A stretch of DNA of 54,003 bases from Cyanophora paradoxa (taxonomy: Eukaryota > Glaucocystophyceae > Cyanophorales > Cyanophoraceae): the NCBI GenBank assembly GCA_004431415.1, contig QPMI01000566.1, positions 1 through 54,003 of the forward strand. The letters run 5' to 3'. Each line of letters begins with the position of its first letter. The first letter of the stretch is position 1. The notes under the pieces are model-generated. The model was given only the letters and a program-made list of their open reading frames with translations, made no database searches and was not told the origin of the DNA. The translations under genes and the position numbers were made by a program. Of this stretch, positions 1-11,519 are shown in pieces.

Positions 1-34
1 AGGCATTGTATCTTTATTAGAATGAGAGATAATT

Positions 35-814
35 TTATAAACCGCGTTTATATCGCATCAATTTATTGCTATGGACTTGGCTTTTCACTTCTTTAGGGGC
101 TTCCTCTTTCTCTGGAGGTTTCAGTTCATCTTCTTTCTTTTTTGGCTTTCTGTGGAAGCGAGGAAATGGGAAATCTTTCACAAGCTCAGCTTTATCTACA
201 TAGTATTTAACTGAGTAGTTTGCAGAGGACCAAATAATATACTGATAGGAGTGAACATACTCTTCAAACATCTTGTAAAAATCCTCTTTATTTCGCATTA
301 TATTGTATTCTTCCTCTATGGCTTCCAGTTCTTTGCGATTTGCAGCACTTAAAAACATAGCATAGTCGAATTAACTCGAATAGTCGAAGAGACTTTCCTT
401 AGCTTTTGTGTGATGCAGATAATGGATATTTTCGAATGGCGACCTCTGGAATACAGAGAGCCAATAATTTTATCCGAGTTAGGTCTACAATCTCATTATC
501 GATTAAATCATCTAAAACACACATAACTGGTTAACAGGTTCACCTTTTTCTATTTTCTCTTGCCTTTCATCTAGCAATTTAGCAATGTAAGGGGCATCCC
601 ATTTTCCCAGTTGCAATGTTTGCAACTTTATCCCAGAAATGATTGAAGCTGGTTCCACTCACAACTAATACAACATCAATCTTTTTGGCATCATGCAACT
701 GCTTCAACCAATACTTTACAGCTTCTGATTTACCAGTTGCTGATTTTCCTATTGCCAGTACACGAAATGGTGCTCTATCATTTCACCAGCCACAAATTCA
801 TCCAAATCATTCAT
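35..814 (-). pseudogene. Packaging ATPase, element A copy (frame-broken)
   Basis: Homologue of the intact ATPase at 30404-31186. The C-terminal 107 codons (35-358) are open and nearly identical to B. Upstream, the Walker A segment (GKSATGKS-like, near 735-760) and the following strand lie in different frames, with breaks near 360-380, 420-500 and 770-790. The chosen start, at 814, gives MNDLDEF, equivalent to MQDLEEF in B. The ATPase would pump DNA into the capsid (FtsK/HerA superfamily, A32-like). Whether the breaks are mutations or assembly errors cannot be decided here. Confidence 0.7.
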
Positions 815-875
815 TGTTGTATATCTTTCTAATAAAGACATAAAATAATGCAGGGAGACTGAATATCGTAACAAT

Positions 876-2232
876 CTAAAATTTATACGACGAACCATCT
901 TTGTCCAAAATTATAAGGAATGCATGAGAGCGCGAACATTAACATCGATTACCTTATCTGAAGGCATGTAGAGGGTGAGGAATGAAGAGGAGGAATTTGT
1001 TAAATCAACATAACCAGACTGGGCAATATTTCGAATTGCCTTCTCTCCATCAATGCAGAAACTTAAACCTGAAAGGACATAGCGATCAGCAACCTTATCC
1101 ATGTTAGAGCATTTGAAGGCATCAGCAATTAGCTCAGCACCTTTGAGTAGGGAAATTGGCTCAGTGGCAAAAAGTCGCTGTCCATTATTTCAACAGTGAA
1201 GTAATATCTTTGGAGTTGGCATAGGTCTTAAGAACACTGTGGGAGCCATTGGATTTGTCAACAGTTGCATTATCACGAACTGAAACAAGCAGAGCATAAC
1301 AAGACCTGAGATTTGAGAGAGGTTAATTCGATTGGGTTGGGCATTGCCCTTGGCAGGGAAAGCACTAGCATCTACAAATCCAATATCAAGGGAGGGAATA
1401 GCCATGCCAGTAGTCTTACTTTTTCAATTACAGTAGCGAAAAGCTCATCAGAAACATTAATAGCATGCATGTAAAGGCGAGGAGAAGTAATAGAAATACA
1501 GGGTTGTTGCACCAAGAGTGAAAGTCTGTGATGTTTTGACCAACATGCCAGAACAGTTTCAGCAGGGCAGTTCCAAGACCATCATCTTTTGAATAATCTA
1601 CATCAGCTGCTGCAACAGTAAGACCACGACCACCATAGGAAGTTTCAACATAACCCTTTCCAGCATCCTTAAACCAAACAGTAACAACCATTTCACCAGA
1701 TAAAGCACCAAGGGGAAGGTAGTGATTTAGCCAAGGCACAGGATTTCAACGAAAAATGAGCCACCAAGCGGTTGGTTCCATGAGCAGGGATGCCATGAAC
1801 CATGCCCATTGATCGCTTCTTTTTAGCTAGTTGATCCTCCGAATAATAGACCAGGGGGAAATGAGCAAGGAAATCAGATGGAATATGGTAGGTGTAAGAT
1901 CCATAGGTAATTTCAAGTCGCTGAACTAAAGCACCAACTGGGCGAGTGTATCCATTGCGAACTAGGTCAGTATCACCAGCAAAAGTGATGGCTGGAAGGT
2001 CGAAAGCAAGTTCGAGTTTTCCACAGAAATTGTAGCGAGGTAGCTTGAAGGAAATGCGATTTCCAACATTATTCTCAAAAGTATTGCTGGGATTCACAAC
2101 AACTAGAACTGGCTTAGACTTGGATTCGAGACCAAGCATAAGGGAGTTATCCAGGAAAAAGGCTTTCGCCTCCTCTGGGGTTGTTAGGGCTTCTTTCAGC
2201 GAAAGTCTTTGAAGAGTGGAAGTGATATCCAT
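876..2232 (-). pseudogene. Major capsid protein, element A copy (frame-broken)
   Basis: Copy of the capsid gene at 31246-32611. The start at 2232 gives MDITSTLQRLSLKEAL. The first 165 codons or so are open (N-terminal jelly roll), followed by breaks near 1735, 1560, 1430, 1190 and 900. The stretch around 1600 differs from B by several indels, so the sheet-rich middle is scrambled. The family assignment is by length (about 450 aa), by position between the packaging ATPase and minor capsid genes, and by beta-rich composition; it is not by a clear catalytic motif. The product would form the icosahedral shell as trimers of double jelly rolls. Confidence 0.65.
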
Positions 2233-2285
2233 TATATTCTCTTTTATTATACTGCAACATAAAAAATCTACCAATGATCCTTAAT

Positions 2286-3286
2286 TTATGCGAAGCTTGT
2301 AATAACTGGATAGGAAGGGTGAAGCTGCGACATTCTCATCTTAAAGTATTCATAAACTGGGTCTCCTGCTGGCTCATCACCATAGCGAATTTCAAAGGTC
2401 AGATGAACAGGTTGACCCTCAAAATCAATTGGTTCATTTACAGCATTAACAATATCAACCGAGAAAGTGGATAATCCAACCTTTTTATTATAGTATTTGT
2501 AAAGTGGATGAGCCTCTGTTGAATTGTAAACAACATGCTCACCATAATCTTTGTCAGGACCACTATTTTATGAAGTAACCAGTCAGAAGACCATCCCCAC
2601 ATTGAACCAGATCACCCAGCTCCTTTACTCTCACAAACAAAACACTGTCCCTGGTCTTCTCAGGCTCAAAAGAAGATATAATGCCATTCACTCGACCATC
2701 AGTAAAGATTCCATCAGTGAGAGCATCATAAACTTGGATTTGATTGGGGAATTCCATATCTTCCAGGATCAAGACCAAGCAGTCTAGCTGAACTCAATAG
2801 CTTTTGGATTGTTTGTTGGCTTGGGTTTACAGCAAGTGAGAAAGCCAGGTAAAAGGCACTGCGAGTGGAATATAATTCGTTTCAGTGACTCATCCCATTT
2901 GCAGCGAATGGATGGTTGGGGATTTCTGCCAATGAATTTGAGTTGATTACATTCACCAGCTGTTGGTGGCTTTGGATGGGGGTCTCGCGATTTAAATGAA
3001 TTGTTTCCATTGTTCAAATCAGCAGCTGGGCGAGTTGTTGGAATTCCTGAGCTTCCAGCTCCTGGAGTTTGTTCAGAATAATAAATACTAAATGTGTTAT
3101 CAACTGTACATCTCCTGCTTTGGTTTCACCACTCACCATAGGGATGCTGTTATAAAATTCGGCTGAGACCAGTCTCACAGCCCTCACATTCTCATAACTA
3201 CTGGGGAGTCTAGCCACAAAGCTTGATGTGGGACCATCACCAGAGATTGTATTAAATGAGCTAACCTCGATGTAATCCACAGGCAT
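2286..3286 (-). pseudogene. Putative minor capsid (penton-type) protein, element A copy, frame-broken
   Basis: Homologue of 32665-33671 in B. The start at 3286 follows an AT-rich 29-bp gap shared with the divergent gene at 3316. The opening residues MPVDYIEVSSFNTISG and the downstream VRLVSAEFYNSIPMVSG resemble the N-terminal pattern of minor structural proteins of Polintons and large DNA viruses. Reading frames change near 3100, 2785 and 2560, so no continuous product is predicted from the sequence as given. It probably caps the vertices of the virion beside the MCP. The function is inferred from position and pattern only. Confidence 0.55.
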
Positions 3287-3315
3287 TCTTCTTTTATCTA
3301 TATTTATATATTAAA

Positions 3316-4240
3316 ATGAACCGACTTGTTAATATTGATAGCAGGGATAGAAGCCAAGGACAAAATGAAAACTCTTACAGGGTCACCCTCACAACTCCAG
3401 TAGAGAGACCAAGGGAATGTAGGGTTCTCTATGCAGAGATTCCAAACAGTATCTATAACAGTGTGGGAACTGATCATCTAACAGTTCAGTTTAATTACCA
3501 AGATGGTTCATATAACCAAGTGATCACACAACAAGTGTATCCCCTTCCCAGTGGCTACATCAATCAGGGTCATTTTGGGGTAACACACCCTTATAATTAT
3601 GGGCTGAACTATTCAAGCTTCCAAACCATTGCAGGCAAAACAGTAGCTTTTGAGTTCAAGATATTCTACAATCCAACTACCTATAAAGTGGAGTTTTACA
3701 GTAATCATGAGTTTCGTTTTATTGCAAGCAACAGGAATAGGGAAGCTTTTGGGTGTAAGTTCTACTGAATACACCATGGGTATTATAGCACTCCTCCTGT
3801 TGGTGGATCTCCCTATCGACCTGAGAACCTTTTAAAGTATGATGGCAAACCTATTACACCTGATCACCCAGCATGGGGAATCACCTTCTCAGGACCCAGA
3901 CTCTCCTCTAAGCCCTTGCAATATTATTTTGACAGCAGGAAGATGTCTGATATGAATGCTGAGCAGTATCTGTACATGCATATTAAAGAGCTGCCCCCTT
4001 TGCCAGCAGACACAATATAATTCCAAAATCGCAACCACAAACCAGGGGCTATCCTTAGATTGCAATTGAGTAAGGATATAGGGGCTATGTTTACCATAGT
4101 GGTGAGCATGCAGAATTATTCAAATCAATGACAGAAACCTGGTGATAAGGGAACTCACAGTTGAGTTTAAAGATTACTTTGGTGAACTGATTGATATGAA
4201 TGGAATCGATAATTCTTTTCAGTTGGAGTTTATCGAATAA
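3316..4240 (+). pseudogene. Putative second minor capsid protein, element A copy, frame-broken
   Basis: Homologue of 33701-34630. It starts MNRLVNIDSRDRSQ; the IDSRDR opening followed by an EIPNSIYN motif (around residue 40) is typical of capsid-associated proteins in Polinton-like viruses. The frame is open to 3768, then shifts near 3735 and at several points up to 4090. The end at 4240 gives the C-terminal QLEFIE motif. A zero-frame stop near 4018 (after PADTI) is shared with element B, which is unusual because the other breaks are copy-specific. The gene is convergent with the discoidin-like gene and overlaps it by 11 bases. Confidence 0.55.
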
Positions 4241-4860
4241 AGGCACCTGTAAAGTCAACTCTCATTGTGGGAGCATTCACATACACAAGGGGATAAATGC
4301 GAATATATTTAATTCTGAGAGAAAACCTATGTAAAAAGCATCCTTGATGCTGAGAGGAATCCACTCAATAGAGCCACATCACCTGAGTTGTGAGCATTGT
4401 TAATGTTCTCACAGACATATATTTTGTTCTGCCCATCTGATCGAATAAAAGACCAGTTGATCCCATCAGTGGATGTTGCCACATTGAAAGTCTTAATAAA
4501 AGCATTGGTGTCCCCTGATCCATAGGCAATCACAGAGAGAGTTCAAAAGTATATGGAAAGCAACTTGAAGGTATTCAGTGGGGGTTTCCCATATCTGCTC
4601 AGGAGCATAGGCTCCAGCTTCCCAGCCAAATGCTGAAGGTCTAGCCATGAAAGGCTCTTTACCTGTCACAGAGGATGAGGCAGTGAAGGCATCATCTGCA
4701 AGCTGATACCAATTAGCATCCAAAGGAGGTGATGTAGTGAGAGTGGATGAATGTAAGCCTTTGTAGGGTTCTTTAGTTCATAGTTTGCTACTAGAAGGCT
4801 GCAAAGCTTATTGATCATATCATTGTTTGCTGCTATGTATGTTTCTGTGAAAGAAAGCAT
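4230..4860 (-). pseudogene. Discoidin (F5/8 type C)-like protein, element A copy, frame-broken
   Basis: Copy of the intact 211-codon gene at 34620-35255. Three open pieces (4666-4860, 4493-4723, 4327-4533) together cover the protein, with breaks near 4745, 4545 and 4355. The recognisable parts are SAFGWEAGAYAPEQIW and STDGINWSFI, both discoidin-like. The start at 4860 gives MLSFTETYIAANN. It lies between the minor capsid gene (convergent) and the lipase gene (same strand). Confidence 0.55.
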
Positions 4861-4895
4861 ATCTGGGATTTTAGAAGTGTCATCCAGGGAGCTTA

Positions 4896-5780
4896 CTATA
4901 TGATTTGGAAGAGGTACTGATAGCCTAAGTATCTCCCATAATCCTGATCATAGTTGTAGGGTAACAACTCCTCCATCTTATCAAGGGCAGAAAGCTCACT
5001 TGCAGCCATGAGCATGTTAATCAATGGGCTTCCATCTGTTGAGGCAATCCATGAGAGAATGCCCCAGCTGTTGACAGTCTCATAAGCATAACCCACATAA
5101 TCAGACTCTAAATGTGGGTCCACCTCTCCACAAGAGATACTTATTACTATAATATCATCATCATCACTGTAAATCTTCTTTGCATGGCTGTAACCACACA
5201 CACTGGGATTATTGTTTCCCGAAATGGCACCATCAATGAGACAGACATATACTCCCCGATTGAAATCAACAATGCTTACAGGAGAGAAATATGTAGGAGC
5301 AGCAGAAGTAGCCCTAGCAGCAATCTTACAAGGCATAAAGTTGTAATTGTTGTCATTTGTGATAAATATTGGTTTCATATTCTGAGTATCAAAGGATGTA
5401 ATCACAATGTCCTTTAGGGAATCCTGTATTAGTGATTCACCAGTAACTGAATTGATTGCAGTCTCCAAGGGTCCCACATCATACTTTGTATTAAATAGGG
5501 CATTTTCGATTATATTTCGAGGATTTGCGAAAATCAAGGGCAGTTGAGTTAGGTAAATATTGTGTAAATCGTTTGCTGTCAGTTTAGGTTCACCTGGTTT
5601 ATCAGGATGCCTTATATTCAAACCTATTGCAATGATCCCACCAGTGGAAGTTCCACTCACAAGATCCACAAGATCGATTATTCTCCTGCCAGTTCGATTT
5701 TCGATTTCTTTTAGCAGCCTGGTTATGATAATGCCCCTTGCACCCCCGCCAGAAAGACTTAAAACGACCTTGAGAGGCAT
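4896..5780 (-). CDS. Patatin-like phospholipase
   Basis: An intact 294-codon reading frame. Patatin features are clear: glycine-rich oxyanion hole GGGARG at residues 11-16, nucleophile motif GTSTGG at 43-48 (Ser45), the family motif ARATSAAPTYF at 155-165, and the catalytic aspartate motif DGA at 183-185. Patatin-family enzymes hydrolyse acyl chains from membrane lipids with a Ser-Asp dyad. There is no signal peptide, so a cytoplasmic or virion-borne enzyme is likely. In a capsid gene cluster its most plausible role is breaching a host membrane during entry or exit; this is inference. It starts 44 bases from the divergent fibre gene, and TAAAAGATG at the start fits the putative late promoter motif. 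Confidence 0.9.
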   Translation of the reverse strand: MPLKVVLSLSGGGARGIIITRLLKEIENRTGRRIIDLVDLVSGTSTGGIIAIGLNIRHPDKPGEPKLTANDLHNIYLTQLPLIFANPRNIIENALFNTKYDVGPLETAINSVTGESLIQDSLKDIVITSFDTQNMKPIFITNDNNYNFMPCKIAARATSAAPTYFSPVSIVDFNRGVYVCLIDGAISGNNNPSVCGYSHAKKIYSDDDDIIVISISCGEVDPHLESDYVGYAYETVNSWGILSWIASTDGSPLINMLMAASELSALDKMEELLPYNYDQDYGRYLGYQYLFQII

Positions 5781-5823
5781 CTTTTACTTATCAGGAATTT
5801 TATAAATCCATATAGTAAAAGCC
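5781..5823. promoter_or_regulatory. Divergent promoter gap between lipase and fibre genes
   Basis: A 43-bp AT-rich gap separates the divergent starts at 5780 and 5824. Each start is preceded by a TAAAAG element (AAGTAAAAGATG on the minus strand, AGTAAAAGCCATG on the plus strand). The same arrangement is kept in element B at 36171-36213. No transcript evidence is available. Confidence 0.45.
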
Positions 5824-6838
5824 ATGAGCTTCAATTACCCACCAAATCTAGAAACCATTCAAGATGATAATGCAAGCAGCACCAAGCATGTGAACTTTGA
5901 TAATATTAAAGTAAAGGGTTCAGTTTCAATTGACCACAGCTCTGATAATTCATCAAAGACTCAATCAAGGGAGCATGCTTTATCTGTGAATCAAACCGAT
6001 CCAGATAAAGAGGATGTCAGTGTTGCTTTTAGTTTGGGTAATGTGAAAGCAAACCAAGTGGCAGAGATCAAAGCAACAAGAAGGAGACCTAGGAAACTAA
6101 AAACCAGTGGCACTCACCCAGATATACCTTCCAGGTTCGATAGTGGTCGATTGATTTTCAATGTTCAAGATGAGCAGGGCAAACAGAACACAGCTTTGCG
6201 AATTTACAATGAGGGCAGCACTGCAAAAGCTGAGGTCCCCCAAGTATTGCAAGTGGGTCCCATTGCCAACACAAATCAGGTCTCCTACACAAATGATGTA
6301 TACCCCAAGGATATTACATATGACTTTGCGAGGAATGAGCCTTTTGGGTTTTTTACTCCAAAAGATGTCCATCAAAAAAAGCCATCAATTACAATCAACA
6401 GTAGCCCCAGTCAACCAGTAGCAATCCATTTACATCCTGATTTAGTCGAAATGGATAGGCACCTTTTGCCTTTGTATAGCAATGTGAAAGACCTTGGAAT
6501 TCGAACCAGGCAATGGCGAAATATCCATGGCAGCAATGTGTATGCAAATGGAGAGAAGCTTGTAAGTGAGAAAACTCTAAGGGAAATCATTGAGCATTAT
6601 GGTCCCAATGGACCTACTGTCCCATTCCCTATTCCATTTCCAATGGACCACCCGATTTAACACCAAAGAAGCAGCCTGGAAGAGAATACACAGCAACTGA
6701 AGATGTAGCCTTTGGGCAGCATATTGTTAGTTGGGAGCAAGTTCGCAATAAACCTATAATTGAACCCAGAAAGCAAATAGATGAGCAGTATTTACCTCCT
6801 GAAGTCGATATATTAGAGCTTGATGAATATCAATTCGT

Positions 6839-7100
6839 TCCAGATGAGGAAGAATATTTACCAGATGGTTTTGACCCACAAGAATATGAATATGATCAAT
6901 TTGACCCCAATGAGGAGGAGATACTACCAGATGGCTTAGATCCACAAGAGTTTGAGTATGAGCAGAACTATGAACCTGATGAGGAGTATTTGCCAGATGG
7001 CATGATCCACCAGCTGTTGATTATGAGCAACCTTATGAACCCCATGAGGAATTGTTACCAGATGGATTTCGACCTGAGATCTGGGAGTTCTTTCCTGATT
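6839..7100 (+). repeat. Acidic LPDG repeat block in fibre
   Basis: Four to five degenerate repeats of about 20-27 codons share the pattern EEYLPDGFDPQEYEYDQ, rich in Asp, Glu, Tyr and Pro. They are followed by a block where NHDWDEI and KPQKYPPEDH recur. The element B copy is at 37217-37600. The repeats probably form an extended stalk. Confidence 0.7.
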
Positions 7101-8189
7101 ATGAACAAATTAATAATAAACCTGCAAAGTATCCCCCAGAGGATCACAATCATGATTGGGATGAGATCTTAGGCAAACCTCAAAAGTATCCACCAGAGAT
7201 CACAGGCATGATTGGGGTGATATTGATGGGATACCTACTGAGTTCCCACCAAGCAAACATGAACACACTTGGGATGAGATCAATGACCAACCAGAATTCG
7301 CAAAGGTAGAGCCTCTTGATAACTTGGGGGTTTCTCTTTATCAGACTTGTAATGTCCCTGAAAGAATCTTTTTGAATGAACACTATGTACATGTGAATGG
7401 GACACTTGCAAATTCAGCTATGAGAGGACCACTTCATATTAGGACATTACCAGGCTCTTTTGAAACCCCACCACCACCAGGAGCAACCATACCAAATATC
7501 TTTGTGTCAAGCTACATGGAGGCTGACATTCCCACAGATACATTCAGAGTCCCAACAGACCCAGCAACCTACCAAAATTACAACTCTGCTATACAGGTTC
7601 ATGTAGCAGATGTAAGCAGCTTAGATGGCTCAAGACCAATGATAGTTTTCAGTCGAGATAAGTATTCCTACATTCCCATAGTGGGAACTGCAAATGATAA
7701 TTATGGAAGGGCAGAGCTTGCATGGATTAAAACAGATTATGGTGGGGTTCTGGAAGCCAATCAGAATGGCTGCAAAAAACATACACAATGAAGCATTTCG
7801 AGAGTAGTCACAGAGGATTACCTTCAAGCTCAGAACTACATAGATGAAACAGAACTAAATACAATCATTGCAGGTATAGGTATTGGTGTTACAGGCAATT
7901 ACCTCCCTCTCACAGGTGGGACTATTGATGGAACAGTAACAGCATGTAACTTCTTTGTCCATACTGAAAGCAATCAAACCTTTCCTGTGGTTCATCCAGG
8001 AGGTGAGTATGAGATACCTGATGATCCAGCTATTATGCCCATTAAATCGATCTCCCTTCTGATTATGGGAAGGGGTGAACTAAAAACCATCTCTTTCACA
8101 GGAGATTATAATGATCTCATAAATAAACCTACTGCTGCAAATTTGCACCCTGTTGCATTTTCGGGTAGTTTCCTTGATCTTAATAATAG

Positions 8190-8455
8190 ATCACACACCC
8201 ACACAAAGGCAGAAATTATAGATTTTGCACACACTCACACCAAATCCCAGATAACAGATTTTGCTCACTTCCACACCAGAGCAGATATTACGAATTTCGC
8301 TCACACTCATGTTAAATCTGAGATCTTAGATCTCGGAAATGTTGCATATGTGGGTCACACCCATACCAAGGCAGAGATTACAGATCTTGGAAATGTTGCA
8401 TATGTAGGTCACACCCACACTAAGGCAGAGATTACAGATTTTGCTCATACTCATG
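8190..8455 (+). repeat. His-rich HTHTKAEITDF fibre repeats, element A
   Basis: About seven 12-15-codon repeats of the form HTHTKAEITDFA, some with LGNVAYVG inserts. HxH-containing repeats of this kind build metal-binding triple-stranded needles in bacteriophage tail fibres (T4 gp37-like). The flanking motif FSGNYNDLTNKP is also a common tail-fibre repeat. The similarity is by motif, not by alignment. Confidence 0.8.
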
Positions 8456-9127
8456 ATTGGAATACAGATATATATAACAAACCAGCGATTTTCTCGGGCA
8501 ACTACAATGATCTGACCAATAAACCCACCCTTGATCCCTTTACAGCAAATTAAATCACTGCAAATGCAAACCTTCTCATTGATTCAGGTTACTTTCTCGA
8601 TTATGACCCATATATTATGCCTGATCCTCCTGTTATTTGGAATTTCCACAATTTCAACCCTTTCTACTAACTCTATATCTTACTATCAGGATAAAACCCT
8701 ACTTGTTCGTGGAAATGCATATGCAAGAGAAATGTGGGTAATGGATCCTCGAGATAACTCAAGGTGACTAAGTTGGCACCCCAATACATGCTTGATAACC
8801 TGATTAGAAAGGGTATACAATCCATTACCATAACCAATCCTCAACAGATGAACAATTCAGCAACTGCAAGACCAAATTTTACTTTCACTCTCAATTGGAG
8901 TCCAGCATTTTCAACTTCACCCTCTGTTGTTACAAATATGCAAGGATTACTTGCGGATTGCACTGATCTCGGATATAAAATTGCAATTACCAACAACTCA
9001 ACAACATCAACAACAGTCAATGTACAAGTCTGGGTTGTGGGTTGGAATACACTTTACCCTACAAGCTTCACAGTATATATCCATTGGATAGCAACAGCAT
9101 AATTAAGATTCTCACACTATTACAAAG

Positions 9128-10195
9128 ATGACCTCTCTATTAGAAATCCCAAACTATGAACTTGCAGCCAAATCACTCCACAGCACCTCTCATGAAGTAG
9201 TCGACTCTACACCCGGTTTTATTTGCACTGAAACTACAAGTAATACCTCTTTCACAGAGAACAGTATACTGAGGGTCAAAGAAATTCGATGTGATCGAAA
9301 TGGAGGCAAGATTAGAACCACAGGAATTAATTATCTCGAATAAAAATCAGGTTCAAGCAGGTCAAGTAGTCCCCGATTCGTCAATATATGATAATGTGGG
9401 TGGATTCACCACAGCCACAGATAGTTACTTTTGGTAACACAAGCAATAATTCCGCTCTTGTAGTAAGAGTGGAGGGGCTACATTGGAGATGGAGCAAATG
9501 TAGCAGGAACTGTCACAGCAAATCAATTAAATGTGAGTGGGACAAGTAGTTTTGGTGGGTATATGAATTTCAATGGTGGGCTTTCAGGGAGTATTCAGTA
9601 TGGAACTCTCACACTTACAACAAGAATAAATACACCTGAGATTGACAACATGAGTGACACAGTCATGAATTACAAGAGGAATGGGGATACCATTCTTTCT
9701 CTTCAAAAAACTACTCAGACAGATAACACAACTGTTCAACATCTCACACTTCCGACAAGCAAATATCTCAAATTAAGTAGCCATCCTCGTTTCTTTGCAA
9801 CAAAACAGCAACCAAATGGGTCAATAACTGCAACAATTTCCTCAATAAATATATATCCAACAACAGGAGTCATAGTGAACCAAGGAAATCATTTCGATCC
9901 TGCGACAGGGCTTTTTACTGCCCCTGTTACAGGAAACTATCTTGTCACATTTAGTGGATCCTGTTATTGGACTGGAAGAACAACTAATATTGTTACATTT
10001 TTACAGAAAAACGGAAGCTCATCTGGAATTGAAGTGCATACTAATTATGCATCTGCATATGCAAACAATGGGTTCGAAATTATTGTAGACCTTCAAGCCA
10101 ATGATTCCATCAGAATATCATATAATAGCAGTGGTGGAGGTTCTATATATTATAATATCAGATGGTTCTTTGGATGTATGCTTGTCCATTCATAA
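9128..10195 (+). pseudogene. C1q-domain adhesin-like protein 1 (frame-broken in first third)
   Basis: The N-terminal module (9128-9343) shares HEVVDSTPGFICTETT and VKEIRCDRNGG patterns with the three later paralogues. Breaks fall between 9340 and 9540. The remaining 220 codons (9533-10195) are open. The C-terminal 100 residues or so match the C1q/TNF-like jelly roll: FDPATGLFTAPVTGNYLVTF, an FLQKNGS strand, VDLQANDSIRI, and an ending with aromatic-FGCMLVHS. C1q-type domains trimerise and commonly bind ligands, so this is probably a virion surface adhesin. The gene is found only in element A's variable cassette. Confidence 0.75.
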
Positions 10196-10217
10196 TATTG
10201 TCTACATAATATAAAGA

Positions 10218-11236
10218 ATGTCTACACAAATAGCTGTTCCTGTTTTCTGTTATGCTGCCCCAAAATTACATCAACTCAATCACACAGTAACAGATGCAAC
10301 CCCTGGGTTTATTTGCACTGAAACAACAGGAGCCGATTCATTTTCTCAAAACTCTGTGATCAGATGCAAAGAAATTCGATGTGATCGCAATGGGGCAAGG
10401 TGAGAACCACAGGTTTAATAGTTTCAAACAAGAACCAAGTTCAATCAGGTCAAATTGTTTCCGATTCATCAATATATGATGATGTAGGAGGGTTCACCAC
10501 ACCCAAAATAGTAACATTTAACAACACAATCAATAACTCTGCTCTTGTTGTGAGAAGTGGAGGAGCTTACATTGGAGATGGGGCGAGAGTTGATGGAACT
10601 CTCACAGCAAATCAGGTAAGTATTACAGGAACAAGCACCTTTACAGGATTGGTAACAGCAAATGCTGGTATTTCACTACCAATTGCCTCACAATCCATAA
10701 TCACAGCAACAAACAAGGTTGTCACACCAGAAATCGATACAGGAGCCAATGTAGACCTTCTTCTCAAACGAAATAGTAACACTGTCGCTACTCTGGAAGC
10801 GAATAGTTTGACAGTTAATACAGGGTGTTATCTCAAAACATCACATCCACGATTTTCAGTTCAACTTGGCTACAATCACACTGCTACAACTTCTGCTGAT
10901 CTAATAAACTGGGCAACAGTTCGAGTAAACAATACCAATTCATCAGCACATCAACTGGAAGGTTCACAGCACCTGTTGCAGGACACTATCGTTTTTCAGT
11001 ATTCACTTCTTCAACCACAACTTCTGCTATTGAATTGTTTCTCAGGGTAAACAATGCAGATCCAGGGGGATTGAGCATTTCCCAAGTTCACAATCTGTCA
11101 ACAAACAAATAAAGCGCTGTGTTTCTCTTGCATTCTCAATCTTGCCCAAAACGAATTTGTTACACTTGTTACAAATTCAGTCGGTTCATATGCAAGTCAA
11201 ACAGCCTTCTCAGGTGAATTAATAAGCATCGTTTAA
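10218..11236 (+). pseudogene. C1q-domain adhesin-like protein 2 (frame-broken)
   Basis: Paralogue of the preceding gene, 22 bases downstream. The start MSTQIAVPVFCYAA is followed by the shared module (VTDATPGFICTETTG, EIRCDRNG). A break sits at 10400, and 10400-10960 is open. The C1q part (GRFTAPVAGHYRFSV, then LFLRVNNADPGG) lies in another frame after about 10960. The final segment, ending AFSGELISIV at 11236, needs one more frame change near 11110. The last strand, with an FSG motif, is a normal C1q ending. TATAAAGAATG precedes the start. Confidence 0.7.
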
Positions 11237-11258
11237 TTTTCTTATGGTAGTTTAGGAA

Positions 11259-11519
11259 ATGTCGAATATTTACCAAGTGGTTCTATCTGATATTGAGAAG
11301 TTGGGAATGGAATTTTGTGCTGCTTCTGTTCAGGATTGGATCGATAATGCTGCCCATAACAGAGCAAGAATTGCAATTGATGAGATTGTTCAGAAAGAAA
11401 TCCATTCTTGCATCTCAGGTGGAGTTCAAATACCAACCTCAAAGGAAGCGATTGTATTACAGGCATTCCAAAGGGGAACTGTGAAGAAAGCAATTGAGTA
11501 TAACAATGTCACAGAATAG
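11259..11519 (+). CDS. Small predicted helical protein, unknown function
   Basis: An intact 86-codon frame starting MSNIYQVVLSDIEK, 22 bases after the C1q gene. The middle (DWIDNAAHNRARIAIDEI) is strongly amphipathic-helical. There is no signal peptide or membrane segment. It belongs to element A's variable cassette; element B has the unrelated small gene at 42050 in the corresponding slot. The position directly behind the adhesin genes suggests an assembly or chaperone partner, but that is a guess from context. Confidence 0.6.
   Translation: MSNIYQVVLSDIEKLGMEFCAASVQDWIDNAAHNRARIAIDEIVQKEIHSCISGGVQIPTSKEAIVLQAFQRGTVKKAIEYNNVTE

Larger units (their letters stand above)
5824..9102 (+). pseudogene. 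Large phage-style fibre protein, element A version (frame-broken)
   Basis: About 1090 codons. The first 278 are open (5824-6660) and start MSFNYPPNLETIQDD. Regions in order: an N-terminal virion-anchor candidate with basic KATRRRPRKLK near residue 90; an acidic repeat block with LPDG (6839-7100); an NHDWDEI block; a beta-rich module (7320-7790); the phage tail-fibre motif YLPLTGGT (about 7900); HxH repeats (8190-8455); and a beta-rich C-terminal domain ending at 9102. Breaks occur near 6650, 7000, 7200, 7770, 8550, 8670 and 8765. The role is inferred: a trimeric spike that binds the host cell. From about 7840 onward it has no similarity to element B. Confidence 0.7.

Noticed and set aside
3014-3286. 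The short capsid and lipase fragments as separate small genes
   Set aside because: Comparison of elements A and B shows each fragment is part of one longer gene broken by copy-specific indels.
6097-6375. Minus-strand frame opposite the fibre N-terminus
   Set aside because: A shadow of the plus-strand gene; hydrophobic text without motif and not kept in B.
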